NCBI GenBank assembly: GCA_022376925.1
Contig: JAIOJX010000006.1
Span: 55,213,658 to 55,277,657, forward strand
Source of the DNA: Tragulus kanchil
Lineage: Eukaryota > Chordata > Mammalia > Artiodactyla > Tragulidae
Direction of reading: 5' to 3'
Length of the DNA: 64,000 nucleotides
Shown here one piece after another: positions 48,441-60,895 of this stretch. The position numbers were made by a program, and so were the translations under genes. How positions within the stretch are numbered: the first letter of the stretch is position 1; the number at the start of each line of letters is the position of its first letter. The notes under the pieces are model-generated. The model saw nothing but the letters and a program-made list of their open reading frames with translations. It ran no database searches and was not told the DNA's origin.

Positions 48441-48931
48441 TATGGATGGTCCCCAACTTGTGATAGCTTGGCTTTTTTTCAACTTGATGATGTGAAATCA
48501 ATACAAATTCAGTAGAAACTGTTCTTTGAATTCTGAATTTTGGTCTTTCCCGAGGGTAACAATATGTGCAATGATACTCTCTCATACTGCTCGGGGGTGG
48601 CAATGAACAGAGCTCCCAGTCAGCCTTGTGATTGGAGCATGAACAGCCAATACTTAGAACCATTCTGTAGCCATGTAAACATTTCATTTTTCACTTATAT
48701 TACAATATTCAATAAATTACATTAGATATTTAATACAATGCTTTATTTTGTATTAGATGATCTTGCCCAACTATAGATTAATGTAACTGTTCTGAGGACA
48801 TTTAAGGTAGACTATGCTATGCTATGACATTTGGTACTTTAGGTAGATAAAAAGCATTTTTATTTTATAGTATTTTCAATTTACTATAGGTTTATTGAGA
48901 CATAACCCATCATAAGTCAAGGAAGATCTGT
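48441..48931 (+). mobile_element. Tigger-like (Tc1/mariner, pogo group) DNA transposon remnant
   Basis: The ends mirror each other: gatggtccccaacttgtgat at the left, and ataagtcaaggaagatctgta at the right (quoted in part), flanked by TA. Internal text, cagtagaaactgttctttga, agctcccagtcagcc, tgcccaactatagattaatg and ggtttattgagacataaccc, fits a non-autonomous Tigger relative. The strand is arbitrary. Its right part recurs at 49738-50028. Confidence 0.62.
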
Positions 48932-50810
48932 AGTCTGTCCACTAAGGCTAATCAAAAATAGGATATTATAATCATCCTGTTTTTTTCTACTTCTTACCTC
49001 TAATACTAAACCTTGTTAGTATTCTCTGTAAATAACCTAAATCTGTCACCTTATCTCAATTCCCACTGTCTCTGCCTTAGCTCAGATTATTGTTATTATA
49101 GGCTACTGAAATAGACTAGACTAATATAGACTAGTGAAATACCTTGTCAGTTCCTCCCCTTTAAACCCTGAATGCATGACCATCATAAAAATCTTGCTTT
49201 ACAGTATGTGAAGATACCTGTCCACTCAACAATATACCTTTATGCCTAAAAAGGAGGAATAATTTAAGTAGAGTGATTAACCATATCTGTTGATCCAAAA
49301 GTAGCTGGCATAAACAGTGGTCCAAGTCAAAAGTAAAGTGACACTTGTTATTTTTACATAGCAGAGAAAAGTGTTGTGTGTAACTGTCAGAGAGGAATAG
49401 AGCTGGATGGTAGTTAAAGCGGTGGAAACAGATTTTGTTCAGACAGTATTTCAATAGACTAAGAGACCTCATTATTGAACTGCACTCAGTTCTGCATACA
49501 ACAAAGACAGCTGGGGATTTATACCAGCCAAATGAGGTCAGTTGTGTGGAAAATAAGTAAGAAGAGACATCTTACTTATTTGGAGATTGTTGCTAGCCCT
49601 ACTTGACAGGATTCTTACTGAAAGAAGAACAGGCTGATCAGAAATCAAGGTTGAGTGATTCTCTCTTGATTTAACAGTATTCTAGCTACAGATGGGCCCT
49701 GAAGATGCCCTATCTCTCTTGGGTTTAACAGTATTCTAGCCTTGTGATTGGAGCAAAAATAAAATTTAGCCATGTAAACATTTCATTTCACTTATATTAC
49801 AATATTCAATAAATTACATTAGATATTTAATACAATGCTTTATTTTGTATTAGATGATCTTGCCCAACTATAGATTAATGTAACTGTTCTGAGGACATTT
49901 AAGGTAGACTATGCTATGCTATGACATTTGGTACTTTAGGTAGATAAAAAGCATTTTTATTTTATAGTATTTTCAATTTACTATAGGTTTATTGAGACAT
50001 AACCCATCATAAGTCAAGGAAGATCTGTAGTCTGTCCACTAAGGCTAATCAAAAATAGGATATTATAATCATCCTGTTTTTTTCTACTTCTTACCTCTAA
50101 TACTAAACCTTGTTAGTATTCTCTGTAAATAACCTAAATCTGTCACCTTATCTCAATTCCCACTGTCTCTGCCTTAGCTCAGATTATTGTTATTATAGGC
50201 TACTGAAATAGACTAGACTAATATAGACTAGTGAAATACCTTGTCAGTTCCTCCCCTTTAAACCCTGAATGCATGACCATCATAAAAATCTTGCTTTACA
50301 GTATGTGAAGATACCTGTCCACTCAACAATATACCTTTATGCCTAAAAAGGAGGAATAATTTAAGTAGAGTGATTAACCATATCTGTTGATCCAAAAGTA
50401 GCTGGCATAAACAGTGGTCCAAGTCAAAAGTAAAGTGACACTTGTTATTTTTACATAGCAGAGAAAAGTGTTGTGTGTAACTGTCAGAGAGGAATAGAGC
50501 TGGATGGTAGTTAAAGCGGTGGAAACAGATTTTGTTCAGACAGTATTTCAATAGACTAAGAGACCTCATTATTGAACTGCACTCAGTTCTGCATACAACA
50601 AAGACAGCTGGGGATTTATACCAGCCAAATGAGGTCAGTTGTGTGGAAAATAAGTAAGAAGAGACATCTTACTTATTTGGAGATTGTTGCTAGCCCTACT
50701 TGACAGGATTCTTACTGAAAGAAGAACAGGCTGATCAGAAATCAAGGTTGAGTGATTCTCTCTTGATTTAACAGTATTCTAGCTACAGATGGGCCCTGAA
50801 GATGCCCTAT
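48622..50810. repeat. Direct duplication pair 15 (48622-49713 / 49738-50810)
   Basis: Offset 1097 bp. The first roughly 60 bases of copy 2 are condensed (catgaacagccaatacttag is reduced to an A-rich remnant). The spacer 49714-49737 is a degraded repeat of 49661-49682. Confidence 0.93.
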
Positions 50811-51055
50811 CCCCAAATATGGGGGCCAAGGCTAAGGTCTAGTTTGAAAGAGAGCTCAGAGGAGCTTAATCAAAATTTGGTTATGGAGAATGTCTCTCTT
50901 AATATACAGATTGTCAATAATGTGAATCATATCCATATTTGATAAATTATCAATCAAGAAAATAAATTAGTAGAATGATGAACAAGATTTTGATTAGACC
51001 TATTTCAGGAACAGTTTTAGGCTATTTTAGGACAGATTAAAGGATATCATCTTTC

Positions 51056-51319
51056 TTTTTTTTTTCCCCATCATGCCCCTTTTATTTATATTTATTTTCA
51101 TCCATCTTTTTATTCTTTGGTCTGTGTGGGCCTCCCATTGCAGTGGCTTCTCTCACTGCAGAGCACCTGGCTCTGGGCACATGTACTCCAGAGTGCTGGC
51201 TTGTAATTGGACACATTTGTCCAGATGCTCTGTGTGGGATCTTCCCGGGCCAGGGATTGAATTGGCACCTCTTGTGCTGCAAGGCGAACTCTTTACTCAC
51301 TGGACCACCAGGGAAGCTC
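51056..51319 (-). mobile_element. CHR-type SINE (tail type B)
   Basis: Minus-strand head gagcttccctggtggtccag, tail complementary to cccatcatgcccctttt. Flanking CATCTTTC at 51048-51055 and 51320-51327. Confidence 0.9.
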
Positions 51320-51419
51320 CATCTTTCACTTTTTAAAAATCCTTTTTTCATGCTCACAATTTGTAGGAAAAATCCCAAACTTGTAGTCTTGATATATAAA
51401 ATCCATTAAGATCTTTACC

Positions 51420-51880
51420 ATGAATATCGTCCACTCTCATTTTCTACCTCACCTCAACATGCTTGTGAATTGTAGGCAAGCCAGATGATATGTGATCTTT
51501 TCCTTTATGTGATCTTTCTTAAATTCAAGACTTTTCTCAAGATGTTCCTTCTCTCTTGCATGGCCTTGTCAATCTGGTAAACTCTTGTATTATCTTTCAA
51601 GACTCACCTCAGTGTCACCTGTTCCAAAAAGCTTTTTCTTGTCTTCCTAGTCAGGTTTAAGTGGACCATCCTCATTACTTCCTTAGAATCTTGTCTACGC
51701 TTGTTACAGCACTTGTAATGTCAAACTGCAGTTACTAACTTACATGTTTATCTGTCCCCAAAGACCCTAAAGTTCAGGGAGACAGTGATGTTATTTCAGT
51801 CATACTTGTGTACCCACACCCCCATCAGTGCCTACCCTGAAGTAAGGGAACAACACGCAGTGCTGTATTAATGAATGGAC
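51420..51880 (+). mobile_element. L2 LINE 3' region
   Basis: caagactcacctcagtgtca, aaaaagctttttcttgtctt, cagcacttgtaatgtcaaac, gtgctgtattaatgaatgg give L2 sense order. Confidence 0.65.
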
Positions 51881-52820
51881 AAGTATTTTACAGCTGGATG
51901 AGTTACTTAATGTCTGGCCATCATTAAAGATAATTAGTGAAATGAACTAATCATCTGTATTATCTCCATGCCACAAGAAAGAGACTTCTCTGATTGTGAT
52001 GCATAGACAGCTCCAGAAAACAATAGGATTACAGAGGAAAATGGCATACTGCCAAGTATTAATCTCATTGAGTTTCGGAAAGACATTTTTATGGTCTAAA
52101 CAAACTCCTTCAAGCCTTTTCTATACATATTTATATTATAAGAACTCACAATTTTATCTCATCAACCACCTAAACCATTGTAGTATAGGGCACTGGAAAA
52201 AGAAGATATGCAAACAGAACTGGGGTAGGCTTTCTGCTTGCCTTTTAAAAAACAAAACAAAACAAAACAGAGACTGAACACAAAACAATGATTTTCAGTA
52301 AACTATCCACCATTGCAGCTCCTTCTCTTTCCCACCACCCCAGCCAGCTGACTGACTAACAGGGTAGTATCTGCTATCCCAGATTGAAAGACAGAGCCCA
52401 GGGAAAAGAAGAATAAGAATTCCCTAGATAAACAGTAGGTATGAACAGGAAAAAGAAAACACAATCTGTGCAAACGTTGGTCACAAACAAATCAATATTG
52501 CATGTACAATTATAGATGTAAATTTTTATGTGGGAAAACTTAATCCAGATAAAAATTTTGTTAAATAGCTATATTATATGTTTAAGAAATTAGATAGTAT
52601 AGATTCTATAATAACGAAGACTCAAATCTGAAAACTAGAGACAGACAGATGTAGCTGGGAAAGCTAGAGAAGAAAGGGGAGTGAGAGGAGAGAGGAGAGA
52701 GAGAAGGGAGCAAGAGAACCTATTTTAAAATAGATTTAGAAACATATATAAAATGGATTTAGAAGCAGTGGACATCAGAAACATTAAAGACAATTAGAGG
52801 AAGAAAGACAAGAAAAAGGT
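51881..52820. other. Unassigned sequence with simple repeats
   Basis: (CAAAA)n at about 52246-52270 and a GA-rich purine tract at about 52676-52712. No gene seen; the frame at 51996-52277 lacks support. Confidence 0.45.
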
Positions 52821-55024
52821 ATGAGGATTCAAAGCTTTTTAAATTCTGTACTGTCATTTTAATAGAATTTTAAGAAGGAGAAATGTTAGAAGCTATGGTT
52901 GAAGAATCACTTTTAAACAAGAAGTCCTCGTCTTCACTTTTGAGGAAGACAATACAGCTGTTGAAACAGGAAAATAGGGCATCAGTCATTTGTTAGGGCT
53001 AATGAGCCCTAAAAACACTGAGTGTCCATTATTGAAACAGAGTATTTCTAATCTAGACTATAGACAACTTTTCTTTTTATGTGAAACCCTTGACTGGATA
53101 GTGTATATGGCTCAGAAACTCTATTTGTGTACCTTAAGTTCATTATTTTAATGAACTTGTCTCATACACATGAATCAGCTGCTCAAAATCTGATGCCATT
53201 CTGATACCGAATACTTTGTATGTGACCTCATTAAGGAGATTTTAGGATCTTCTCCTTCTTTTCAGTAGCCTGAGATTTTATATTGATGTTTTTCAGCTTG
53301 GTATTTCTTTCAGCTACTCTCTCGTGTACGTGATGGGCATTTTGACCTGGACATTCATGTCTTTCAGTTCATGGAAATGTCCTTGAATTAATTCCTTGAT
53401 GATTTATTTTCTCCATGTTCTCTGTTTTCTTTTTCTGGAACTGTTATTAATTAGCTGGGGTGGGTACTCTGTTTTCTAAAGAAAAGGGAATTTAGAGAGT
53501 TTGTATATTCTCTATTCTTGTTTCATGAATATATTGTTTAAGACCTTTGAGTATATTAATTATGATTTAACAAATATCCCTTTTGGTCTCTGTATTGTCT
53601 TTCTTTCCTCTTAATTTCCTTTCTTCCTTGTGCTTATGTCATTCCTGTTATAACTTTTTTTAAGTGTCTGACAGTCATTGGCTATCTATTCATATTAGAG
53701 ACACCAAAGGGTTATTGTAGTCAGCTGACTTTTTCAATTGGATGAACTAGGAATTGCAAATCTATTTCATTGGAAGATCACAAAGTGTCAATATGCAGAT
53801 GTTTTCTCTTTTCTGGTGTTTTTCCCATAAATGAACCCCCAGTTTCCTTTGCATATGTGTATAATTTGGTCAGTCAGGAAGTTGAACAGTCAAAATGATT
53901 GGGAGGGTCTTATGGTTTATAGTTATGAGGATTCAAAGCTTTAAATTCTGTACTGTTTTAATAGAATTTTAAGAAGGAGAAATGTTAGAAGCTATGGTTG
54001 AAGAATCACTTTTAAACAAGAAGTCCTCGTCTTCACTTTTGAGGAAGACAATACAGCTGTTGAAACAGGAAAATAGGGCATCAGTCATTTGTTAGGGCTA
54101 ATGAGCCCTAAAAACACTGAGTGTCCATTATTGAAACAGAGTATTTCTAATCTAGACTATAGACAACTTTTCTTTTTATGTGAAACCCTTGACTGGATAG
54201 TGTATATGGCTCAGAAACTCTATTTGTGTACCTTAAGTTCATTATTTTAATGAACTTGTCTCATACACATGAATCAGCTGCTCAAAATCTGATGCCATTC
54301 TGATACCGAATACTTTGTATGTGACCTCATTAAGGAGATTTTAGGATCTTCTCCTTCTTTTCAGTAGCCTGAGATTTTATATTGATGTTTTTCAGCTTGG
54401 TATTTCTTTCAGCTACTCTCTCGTGTACGTGATGGGCATTTTGACCTGGACATTCATGTCTTTCAGTTCATGGAAATGTCCTTGAATTAATTCCTTGATG
54501 ATTTATTTTCTCCATGTTCTCTGTTTTCTTTTTCTGGAACTGTTATTAATTAGCTGGGGTGGGTACTCTGTTTTCTAAAGAAAAGGGAATTTAGAGAGTT
54601 TGTATATTCTCTATTCTTGTTTCATGAATATATTGTTTAAGACCTTTGAGTATATTAATTATGATTTAACAAATATCCCTTTTGGTCTCTGTATTGTCTT
54701 TCTTTCCTCTTAATTTCCTTTCTTCCTTGTGCTTATGTCATTCCTGTTATAACTTTTTTTAAGTGTCTGACAGTCATTGGCTATCTATTCATATTAGAGA
54801 CACCAAAGGGTTATTGTAGTCAGCTGACTTTTTCAATTGGATGAACTAGGAATTGCAAATCTATTTCATTGGAAGATCACAAAGTGTCAATATGCAGATG
54901 TTTTCTCTTTTTCTGGTGTTTTTCCCATAAATGAACCCCCAGTTTCCTTTGCATATGTGTATAATTTGGTCAGTCAGGAAGTTGAACAGTCAAAAATGAT
55001 TGGGAGGGTCTTATGGTTTATAGT
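52821..55024. repeat. Direct duplication pair 16 (52821-53934 / 53935-55024)
   Basis: The offset falls from 1114 to about 1100 bp because of small deletions at the start of copy 2 (aaagctttttaaattc versus aaagctttaaattc). The content is not assigned to a family, but tgacagtcattggctatcta suggests an ancient repeat. Confidence 0.93.
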
Positions 55025-57137
55025 TTTCACTACAATACATCAGCTATTATGTGTGCTTAGTATCCTCATATCAAATCCCTTTAGTTAATCTTCACATAAT
55101 TAACTTTCAGTCTTCTGCTGAAGTGGAAAGCCAGGCAACCAACTGTAAAAGGTCAAAGAGAGGATGTGGACATCTAATTGCCTCTTTTGTGGATCGTTTT
55201 TCTTTTCAAGGACATATGCTACATCACTAAAGGACACACAATTTTAGAGCCTTCCTGGAGTTTGGAAGTGTGAGTCATTTTACTTACAGGACTCCCCCAT
55301 TTCTGAATTTGGTTGCAGATGTCTTTTTCTAATGAGCAATATCACTTACATTTGTTTTACAGCCCCCTATATTGTATTGATGGTTACTTCCAATCATTTT
55401 GTTCTTTCTCCTTGCGAATTTTATCTCCCTTCTAGTAGGTGAAAGGCATGGAAAAGAGGGAAGCTAGGTACATTTAGGCAATCTGTAATTTAAAAGTCCT
55501 AGGTAATGCTTGTTGGCAACTCTGAAAAACTTCAAACATAAAAGTTGAAAGAATAGTACAATGAACACCCGTCTAACTTTAACTCAGATTTTCCAGTTAA
55601 TAGCCTTTTGCCCTCTTTGCTTTCTCTATGTGTTTTTTTCCTTCTTGTTTTTAATAATAAGTTGACTTTTTTGGCATTTCAGTGGAAAATCCAAAGTGTT
55701 TACCAAGTCCCTCTAACTTGTCATGGCTTAAACTCCAAACTTTGCCTCCCAAGAAGATGCTGAAATCTCTGCTTAGCTCTTTTAGTTTACCTTCTGTTGC
55801 TTTTTGCTGAGTTTCCTGAGCACTTCCTTATGCCTGCACAGCTGAGGAGCCAATCAAGGATTTGAGGAGGTTTACACAGATTTTTGAGAGCTCTGCCTTT
55901 GGCTACCTCTTTGCTAGGATCTCTCTTCGTGAATTTCCATCCAACAACCCCAAAGTTTGACTGCCCATCCATGGCCCAGTGAACCTGCTGTTCTCTACTT
56001 GAGCTCTAGTTCGCACAATCAATACATTGCAGTGTTCTTTTTTTCCCATAAATGAACCCCAGTTTCCTTTGCATATGTGTATAATTTGGTCAGTCAGGAA
56101 GTTGAACAGTCAAAATGATTGGGAGGGTCTTATGGTTTATAGTTTTCACTACAATACATCAGCTATTATGTGTGCTTAGTATCCTCATATCAAATCCCTT
56201 TAGTTAATCTTCACATAATTAACTTTCAGTCTTCTGCTGAAGTGGAAAGCCAGGCAACCAACTGTAAAAGGTCAAAGAGAGGATGTGGACATCTAATTGC
56301 CTCTTTTGTGGATCGTTTTTCTTTTCAAGGACATATGCTACATCACTAAAGGACACACAATTTTAGAGCCTTCCTGGAGTTTGGAAGTGTGAGTCATTTT
56401 ACTTACAGGACTCCCCCATTTCTGAATTTGGTTGCAGATGTCTTTTTCTAATGAGCAATATCACTTACATTTGTTTTACAGCCCCCTATATTGTATTGAT
56501 GGTTACTTCCAATCATTTTGTTCTTTCTCCTTGCGAATTTTATCTCCCTTCTAGTAGGTGAAAGGCATGGAAAAGAGGGAAGCTAGGTACATTTAGGCAA
56601 TCTGTAATTTAAAAGTCCTAGGTAATGCTTGTTGGCAACTCTGAAAAACTTCAAACATAAAAGTTGAAAGAATAGTACAATGAACACCCGTCTAACTTTA
56701 ACTCAGATTTTCCAGTTAATAGCCTTTTGCCCTCTTTGCTTTCTCTATGTGTTTTTTTCCTTCTTGTTTTTAATAATAAGTTGACTTTTTTGGCATTTCA
56801 GTGGAAAATCCAAAGTGTTTACCAAGTCCCTCTAACTTGTCATGGCTTAAACTCCAAACTTTGCCTCCCAAGAAGATGCTGAAATCTCTGCTTAGCTCTT
56901 TTAGTTTACCTTCTGTTGCTTTTTGCTGAGTTTCCTGAGCACTTCCTTATGCCTGCACAGCTGAGGAGCCAATCAAGGATTTGAGGAGGTTTACACAGAT
57001 TTTTGAGAGCTCTGCCTTTGGCTACCTCTTTGCTAGGATCTCTCTTCGTGAATTTCCATCCAACAACCCCAAAGTTTGACTGCCCATCCATGGCCCAGTG
57101 AACCTGCTGTTCTCTACTTGAGCTCTAGTTCGCACAA
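54918..57137. repeat. Direct duplication pair 17 (54918-56018 / 56037-57137)
   Basis: Offset 1119-1121 bp, chained to pair 16, so ttcccataaatgaaccc occurs three times (53822, 54922, 56043). The bases 56019-56036 read as a corrupted continuation of copy 1. Confidence 0.93.
55500..55625 (+). mobile_element. Possible old L1 3' UTR fragment
   Basis: aaaagttgaaagaatagtac, aatgaacacccgtctaactt and gttaatagccttttgccctc resemble an old L1 3' UTR. Copy at 56620-56744. Confidence 0.4.
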
Positions 57138-59259
57138 ACAATATTGAATTAGGGGAGCTGTTAGGTGTGGAGTCAGTAAAGGTAAGTCAAGACAGTGTTT
57201 CCCTTCTTTTAAGGCTCATGTTGTTGTTGTTGTTGTTCAGTCGCTAAGTTGTGTCTGACTCCTTGTGACCCTGTGGACTTCAGCACATCAGGCTTCCCTG
57301 TCCTTCACCATCTCCCAGAGTTGGCTTAGATTCATGTCCATTGAGTCTGTGATGCTAGCTAACCATCTCATACTCTGCTTCCCTCTTCTCCTTTTGCCTC
57401 ACATCACCTATTACATATGCCTGTATTTGATCACTCTTTTGCTTAGAGTTTATAAACATTGTATTCTATTTTGGAAGTGTATCTGAAGGGTAAATTCAAG
57501 AATTGGGATTACTCAATCAAAGGCTAAATACATAAATATTTCTTTAGTCTTCAACACAGGAAGCTAATCATCTTTTTAAAAAATCTAAGCTTCAAACCTA
57601 ACTACCTTTATTTAATTTTGATTATCTATGTATAAATAGTTGAAACATATTTGTATGCACCCTTCACAAATATTTACTGAAAATGAATTACAGACCTAAA
57701 AGTAAAACACAAAACCATAAAACTCCTAGAAGATAGCCTCAGAGCAGATTTAGATGATCTTGGGTATGGGTATGATCTTGTACAATTCATGAAAGGAAAA
57801 ATTGATAAGGTAGACTTGAGTAAAACTGAATAGTTTCTGCTGTGCAAAAGACAAAGAGACTGCGAAGACAGATCACCAGTTGGGAATAAATATTTACAAA
57901 AGACACATATAATACAGGACTGCTGAAAAGTAAAAGTGAAAGTTGCACAGTTGTGTCTGACTCTTTGTGACCCATGGATGACCCATGGAATTCCGCAGGC
58001 AAGAATACTGGAGTGGGTAGCCTTTCCCTTCTCCAGTGCATCTTCCCAATCCAGGGATTGAACCTAGGTCTCCTGCATTGTTGGTGGATTCTTTACCGTA
58101 TAAGTCACCATGGAAGCCCAAGAATACTGGAAGGGGTAGTCTATTCCTTCTCTCTTCGTGAATTTCCATCCAACAACCCCAAAGTTTGACTGCCCATCCA
58201 TGGCCCAGTGAACCTGCTGTTCTCTACTTGAGCTCTAGTTCGCACAAACAATATTGAATTAGGGGAGCTGTTAGGTGTGGAGTCAGTAAAGGTAAGTCAA
58301 GACAGTGTTTCCCTTCTTTTAAGGCTCATGTTGTTGTTGTTGTTGTTCAGTCGCTAAGTTGTGTCTGACTCCTTGTGACCCTGTGGACTTCAGCACATCA
58401 GGCTTCCCTGTCCTTCACCATCTCCCAGAGTTGGCTTAGATTCATGTCCATTGAGTCTGTGATGCTAGCTAACCATCTCATACTCTGCTTCCCTCTTCTC
58501 CTTTTGCCTCACATCACCTATTACATATGCCTGTATTTGATCACTCTTTTGCTTAGAGTTTATAAACATTGTATTCTATTTTGGAAGTGTATCTGAAGGG
58601 TAAATTCAAGAATTGGGATTACTCAATCAAAGGCTAAATACATAAATATTTCTTTAGTCTTCAACACAGGAAGCTAATCATCTTTTAAAAAATCTAAGCT
58701 TCAAACCTAACTACCTTTATTTAATTTTGATTATCTATGTATAAATAGTTGAAACATATTTGTATGCACCCTTCACAAATATTTACTGAAAATGAATTAC
58801 AGACCTAAAAGTAAAACACAAAACCATAAAACTCCTAGAAGATAGCCTCAGAGCAGATTTAGATGATCTTGGGTATGGGTATGATCTTGTACAATTCATG
58901 AAAGGAAAAATTGATAAGGTAGACTTGAGTAAAACTGAATAGTTTCTGCTGTGCAAAAGACAAAGAGACTGCGAAGACAGATCACCAGTTGGGAATAAAT
59001 ATTTACAAAAGACACATATAATACAGGACTGCTGAAAAGTAAAAGTGAAAGTTGCACAGTTGTGTCTGACTCTTTGTGACCCATGGATGACCCATGGAAT
59101 TCCGCAGGCAAGAATACTGGAGTGGGTAGCCTTTCCCTTCTCCAGTGCATCTTCCCAATCCAGGGATTGAACCTAGGTCTCCTGCATTGTTGGTGGATTC
59201 TTTACCGTATAAGTCACCATGGAAGCCCAAGAATACTGGAAGGGGTAGTCTATTCCTTC
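57040..59259. repeat. Direct duplication pair 18 (57040-58149 / 58150-59259)
   Basis: Offset 1110 bp, microhomology cttctc at the junction. It overlaps pair 17, so tctcttcgtgaatttccatc occurs three times (55921, 57041, 58151). Confidence 0.95.
57219..57400 (-). mobile_element. Bov-tA/BovB 3' end with (TTG)n tail
   Basis: A (TTG)n run leads into gttcagtcgctaagttgtgt, cttccctgtccttcaccatc and catgtccattgagtctgtga. Copy at 58329-58510. Confidence 0.85.
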
Positions 59260-59775
59260 TCCAAGGGACCTCTACTGCGGGGCCACCCGCAGAGGAGAAA
59301 CGGTGGCAGGATTGCCCATGGCCAAGCCATGGGAAGATCGGAGAAGAGTGAGCCTGCTGCCGGCCAGCCCAGCCCCCTGGCAAACGAGAGACAATCAGAC
59401 ACGACAGGGGTTCCGTCAAAGGAGTTCCATTTTACTAGTGCAGACTCACAGCTTTTATAGGCAAATGAAGGGGGTTTTGCACGGGACTTCCTATAGATTA
59501 CACCAATCAAGCTAAAGGTCAAGCAATCATCCACGAGTGCAGAAACCAGGGTAACCAATCAGAAAATTTGCGATCACTTAACAATTTAGATCACGCCCTC
59601 GTCTATTCCTGTAGGCGCCATCTTAGCTCCAAACTGAAACAATGTGCTTAAGCTTCCTTATGCTTGCAATGGTCCTCTTTCAATTCAGAGCCCCACACTC
59701 TACGACCTAGGAATCAAACTGGGGTCTCCTGCATTGCAGGTGGATTCTTTACTGGCTGAGCTACAAAGGAAGCCC
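59034..59775 (-). mobile_element. Bov-A2 SINE split by a solo LTR
   Basis: Monomer 1: agttgcacagttgtgtctga, ccaatccagggattgaacc. Monomer 2 begins agaatactggaaggggtagt and is cut at 59275. It resumes at 59704 with gacctaggaatcaaactggg and ends aggaagccc. A truncated copy is at 57929-58149. Confidence 0.9.
59276..59697 (-). mobile_element. Solo LTR (422 bp), class-II-like endogenous retrovirus
   Basis: The perfect 6-bp target duplication CTCTAC (59270-59275; 59698-59703) flanks TGCGGGG...CCCCACA, near-perfect terminal inverted repeats. On the minus strand, U3 holds two ATTGG (inverted CCAAT) boxes at 59559-59555 and 59507-59503, then TATAAAAGC at 59459-59451, so transcription would run towards lower coordinates. 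No AATAAA is evident in R/U5. There is no internal viral sequence. A six-base duplication is typical of class II (ERVK/betaretrovirus-like) integration. Confidence 0.9.
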
Positions 59776-60063
59776 AAAGGGCTGTTACCCAAAATATACA
59801 AAGAACTTTTGAAATCCAGTAAGAAAGCAAACAACCTGATTAAAAATGTGCCAAAGACCTTAATAGATACCTCATCAAAAATATATATAGATGGCAAATA
59901 GGCATATGGAAAGATGCTCCACATCATGTCATCAGGGAAGTACAAATTAAAACGCCCATTAGAACTGATGAAATCTGGAACACTGACAATGCCAAAGAAG
60001 ATATGAGCAACAGGCACTTTTATTTGTTGCTGGTGGGAATGCAAAATGGTGCACCCACTTTGT

Positions 60064-60210
60064 TTTTTGTTTCTGTTTGTTTTTAATTGTATGTATTTTG
60101 ATTGCACTGTATAACTTGGGGGATCTAAGTTTCCCTGACTGGTATCAAAACCAAGGCCCCCTCAGTGAGAAAGTGCCAAATGCTAACCACTGGACCACCA
60201 GGAAATTCCC
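60064..60210 (-). mobile_element. Older CHR-family SINE
   Basis: Minus-strand head gggaatttcctggtggtcca, then gtggttagcatttggcact and a ttttgataccagtcaggg B-box region. Flanks acccactttg and actcactttg. More diverged than the other CHR copies. Confidence 0.75.
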
Positions 60211-60263
60211 ATGGACTCACTTTGGAAGACAGTTTGGTGATTTTTTACAAAACTTAACCATAC

Positions 60264-60312
60264 AACAAAACCCTGTAAAAGTAAAAAGTAACATAAAAAT
60301 CAAAAAAAAAAA
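60264..60312 (+). mobile_element. Ultra-short L1 3' end insertion (about 49 bp)
   Basis: aacaaaaccctgtaaaagta, then an A run. Perfect 15-bp target duplication AAAACTTAACCATAC at 60249-60263 and 60313-60327. Confidence 0.85.
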
Positions 60313-60795
60313 AAAACTTAACCATACTCTTACTAATTGAGTCAATGATACACAATTGCACTCCTTGGTATTTCCCCCAAAGAAACTGAAAAGGCATGTC
60401 CACACAAAAGCCTGAACAGCAGGTGTTTATAGCAACTTTATTCACAATTTTCCAAAACTTGGAAGCAACTATTAATAAGGTGTCCTTCTGGAGGTGCATG
60501 GGTAAATGATCTATGGTACATCTAGATAATAGGTTGTTAATTCAGTGCTAAAAAGAAATGAGCTATCAAACCATAAGAAGATATAGAGGAACCTTACATG
60601 TGTACTGCTAGTTCCAAGAAGCCAATCTGAAAAGGCTTCATAGTGTGTGATTCCAACTTTATGGCATTCTGGGAGAGACAAAACCAAGAAGACAGTAAAA
60701 AAAAAAAAAAAAAAAAAAAAAAATCAGTGGTCGACAGGGGTTGGGGGAAGAATAGGCAGAGCACAGTGTTTTTTTAGGGCATGACCCTATAATGA

Positions 60796-60895
60796 TGGAT
60801 GGGAATGGCAACCCACTCCAGTATTCTTGCCTGGAGAATCTCATGGACCGAGGAACCTGATGGGGTCACAAAGAGTTGGACACTACTGAAGCAAC
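60796..60895 (+). mobile_element. Bov-A type SINE fragment
   Basis: ggcaacccactccagtattc, ttgcctggagaatctcatgg, cacaaagagttggacactac. Confidence 0.85.

Noticed and set aside
49161..50569. Two identical 103-codon minus-strand frames as tandem paralogues
   Set aside because: Identity and spacing come from duplication 15, and no protein motif is present.
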